From: Reyranella sp.
GTDB taxonomy: Bacteria > Pseudomonadota > Alphaproteobacteria > Reyranellales > Reyranellaceae
Direction: 5' to 3'
Assembly: GCA_021732965.1 (NCBI GenBank)
Contig: JAKFVZ010000069.1
Coordinates: forward strand, 1-5,143
DNA: 5,143 nt
Shown here piece by piece: positions 4,639 to 5,143 of this stretch (within the stretch, counting starts at the first letter, position 1; each line of letters opens with the position of its first letter). Made by a program: the position numbers and the translations under genes. Below the pieces are notes generated by a model that saw only the letters and a list, made by a program, of their open reading frames with translations, had not been told where the DNA came from and did not search any database.

Positions 4639-5143
4639 CTAGCCGACCCGGCTATCAAGTTCGCCCACCGACAGGCCCGACAGCGCCTCGCGGATGCCGC
4701 GGTCCATGCGCCGCTCCGCGAAGGGCTTGGAAAGCGCTTCGAGCGCCTCGGCCGCCGCATTGATCTCGTCCCGGCTTTCGCCGACCATCGCCGTTTCCAG
4801 CCGCGCCCGCGCCTCATCGATACCGGCGCGCTCCTCGCTCGACAGCAGGCCGCCGTCTTTTGCGAGCGCCGCGTCCAGCGCCAGAAGGCCCCGCCGCGCC
4901 TCGACCCGCGCCTCGGTGAGAAGGCGCAGGTTCATGTCGGCCTCGGCATTGTCCATGCTGTCGTACAGCATGTCGGCCATGTCCTCGTGGCTCAGCCCAT
5001 AGGACGGCTTCACTTCTACCCGCTGCGCCACGCCGGTGGTGCCCTCCTCCGCCGAGACCGTCAGCAGCCCGTCGGCATCGACGGCGAAGGTCACGCGGAT
5101 GCGCGCGGCGCCCGCCGTCATGGGCGGAATACCGGTGAGTTCG
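4639..5143 (-). CDS. hscA: Fe-S protein assembly chaperone HscA, C-terminal part
   Basis: This is the last 167 complete codons of HscA, the DnaK-type Hsp70 dedicated to Fe-S assembly; the ATPase domain lies beyond position 5143. With co-chaperone HscB it binds IscU and drives cluster release and transfer. The visible part opens in the substrate-binding domain with LTGIPPM, then RIRVTFAVDADGLLTVSA, the Hsp70 beta-sandwich end. VEVKPSYGLSHEDM follows, where KPSYGL distinguishes HscA from DnaK, which has an ITIK..SGLS-type sequence here. The remainder is the helical lid, with FAERRMDRGIREALSG matching FAARRMDQSVRRALKG of E. coli HscA. There is no DnaK-type acidic tail, as expected for HscA. It is first of the visible hscA-fdx-iscX set; hscB and iscRSUA would be expected upstream. 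Confidence 0.96.
   Translation of the reverse strand, partial: ELTGIPPMTAGAARIRVTFAVDADGLLTVSAEEGTTGVAQRVEVKPSYGLSHEDMADMLYDSMDNAEADMNLRLLTEARVEARRGLLALDAALAKDGGLLSSEERAGIDEARARLETAMVGESRDEINAAAEALEALSKPFAERRMDRGIREALSGLSVGELDSRVG

Noticed and set aside
4281..4817. N-terminally extended version of the ferredoxin (178 aa)
   Set aside because: The extra 67 residues overlap hscA in another frame, are Arg/Ser-rich and absent from the family; the MPK start at 4616 matches ISC ferredoxins.
1..5143. CRISPR arrays, tRNA or rRNA genes, insertion-sequence transposases
   Set aside because: I looked for regularly spaced direct repeats, tRNA cloverleaf or conserved rRNA segments, and transposase motifs, and saw none.

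Overview
This window most likely comes from a high-GC alphaproteobacterium. The support is strong GC bias at third codon positions, an alphaproteobacterial-type MnmA, a Bug/TctC solute-binding protein, and an interspersed palindrome of a kind I recall from Bradyrhizobium-like and Reyranella-like genomes. The genus cannot be fixed from the sequence alone. Every gene I can support lies on the minus strand, so transcription runs from position 5143 towards position 1. The plus-strand open frames are antisense shadows.

In transcription order: (1) 5143-4065 is the 3' end of an ISC iron-sulfur cluster assembly operon. It holds the C-terminal part of the chaperone HscA, the [2Fe-2S] ferredoxin Fdx and the small acidic protein IscX, tightly spaced, with the IscX ribosome binding site overlapping the fdx stop codon. 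(2) 4064-3811 is a 254-bp non-coding gap. It has a small hairpin after iscX, a 108-bp element that folds on paper into a complete four-way cruciform, and a weak candidate promoter. (3) 3810-2685 carries two tandem paralogous SlyB/17-kDa-antigen-like glycine-zipper lipoproteins, both with the lipobox cysteine at residue 22. (4) 2629-1502 is mnmA, the tRNA U34 2-thiouridylase, with both catalytic cysteines present. (5) 1459-467 is a Bug (TctC-like) periplasmic binding protein with a twin-arginine-like signal peptide. (6) 429-1 is the N-terminal part of an alkaline-phosphatase-superfamily (type I phosphodiesterase/nucleotide pyrophosphatase-like) enzyme that runs off the window edge.

How the genes fit together: HscA, Fdx and IscX act with IscS/IscU (expected just outside the window) to build and transfer Fe-S clusters. 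MnmA also uses sulfur mobilised by a cysteine desulfurase such as IscS, so the two systems share a sulfur source even though they do not look like one operon. The lipoproteins are probable outer-membrane envelope factors. The Bug protein and the phosphodiesterase-like enzyme are close and collinear, and may form a small uptake/hydrolysis unit with unknown substrate.

I see no clearly novel multi-gene system. The observation most worth following is the nested palindromic element at 3923-4030. Its two side hairpins differ in sequence but keep their pairing, which suggests the folded structure is being maintained.
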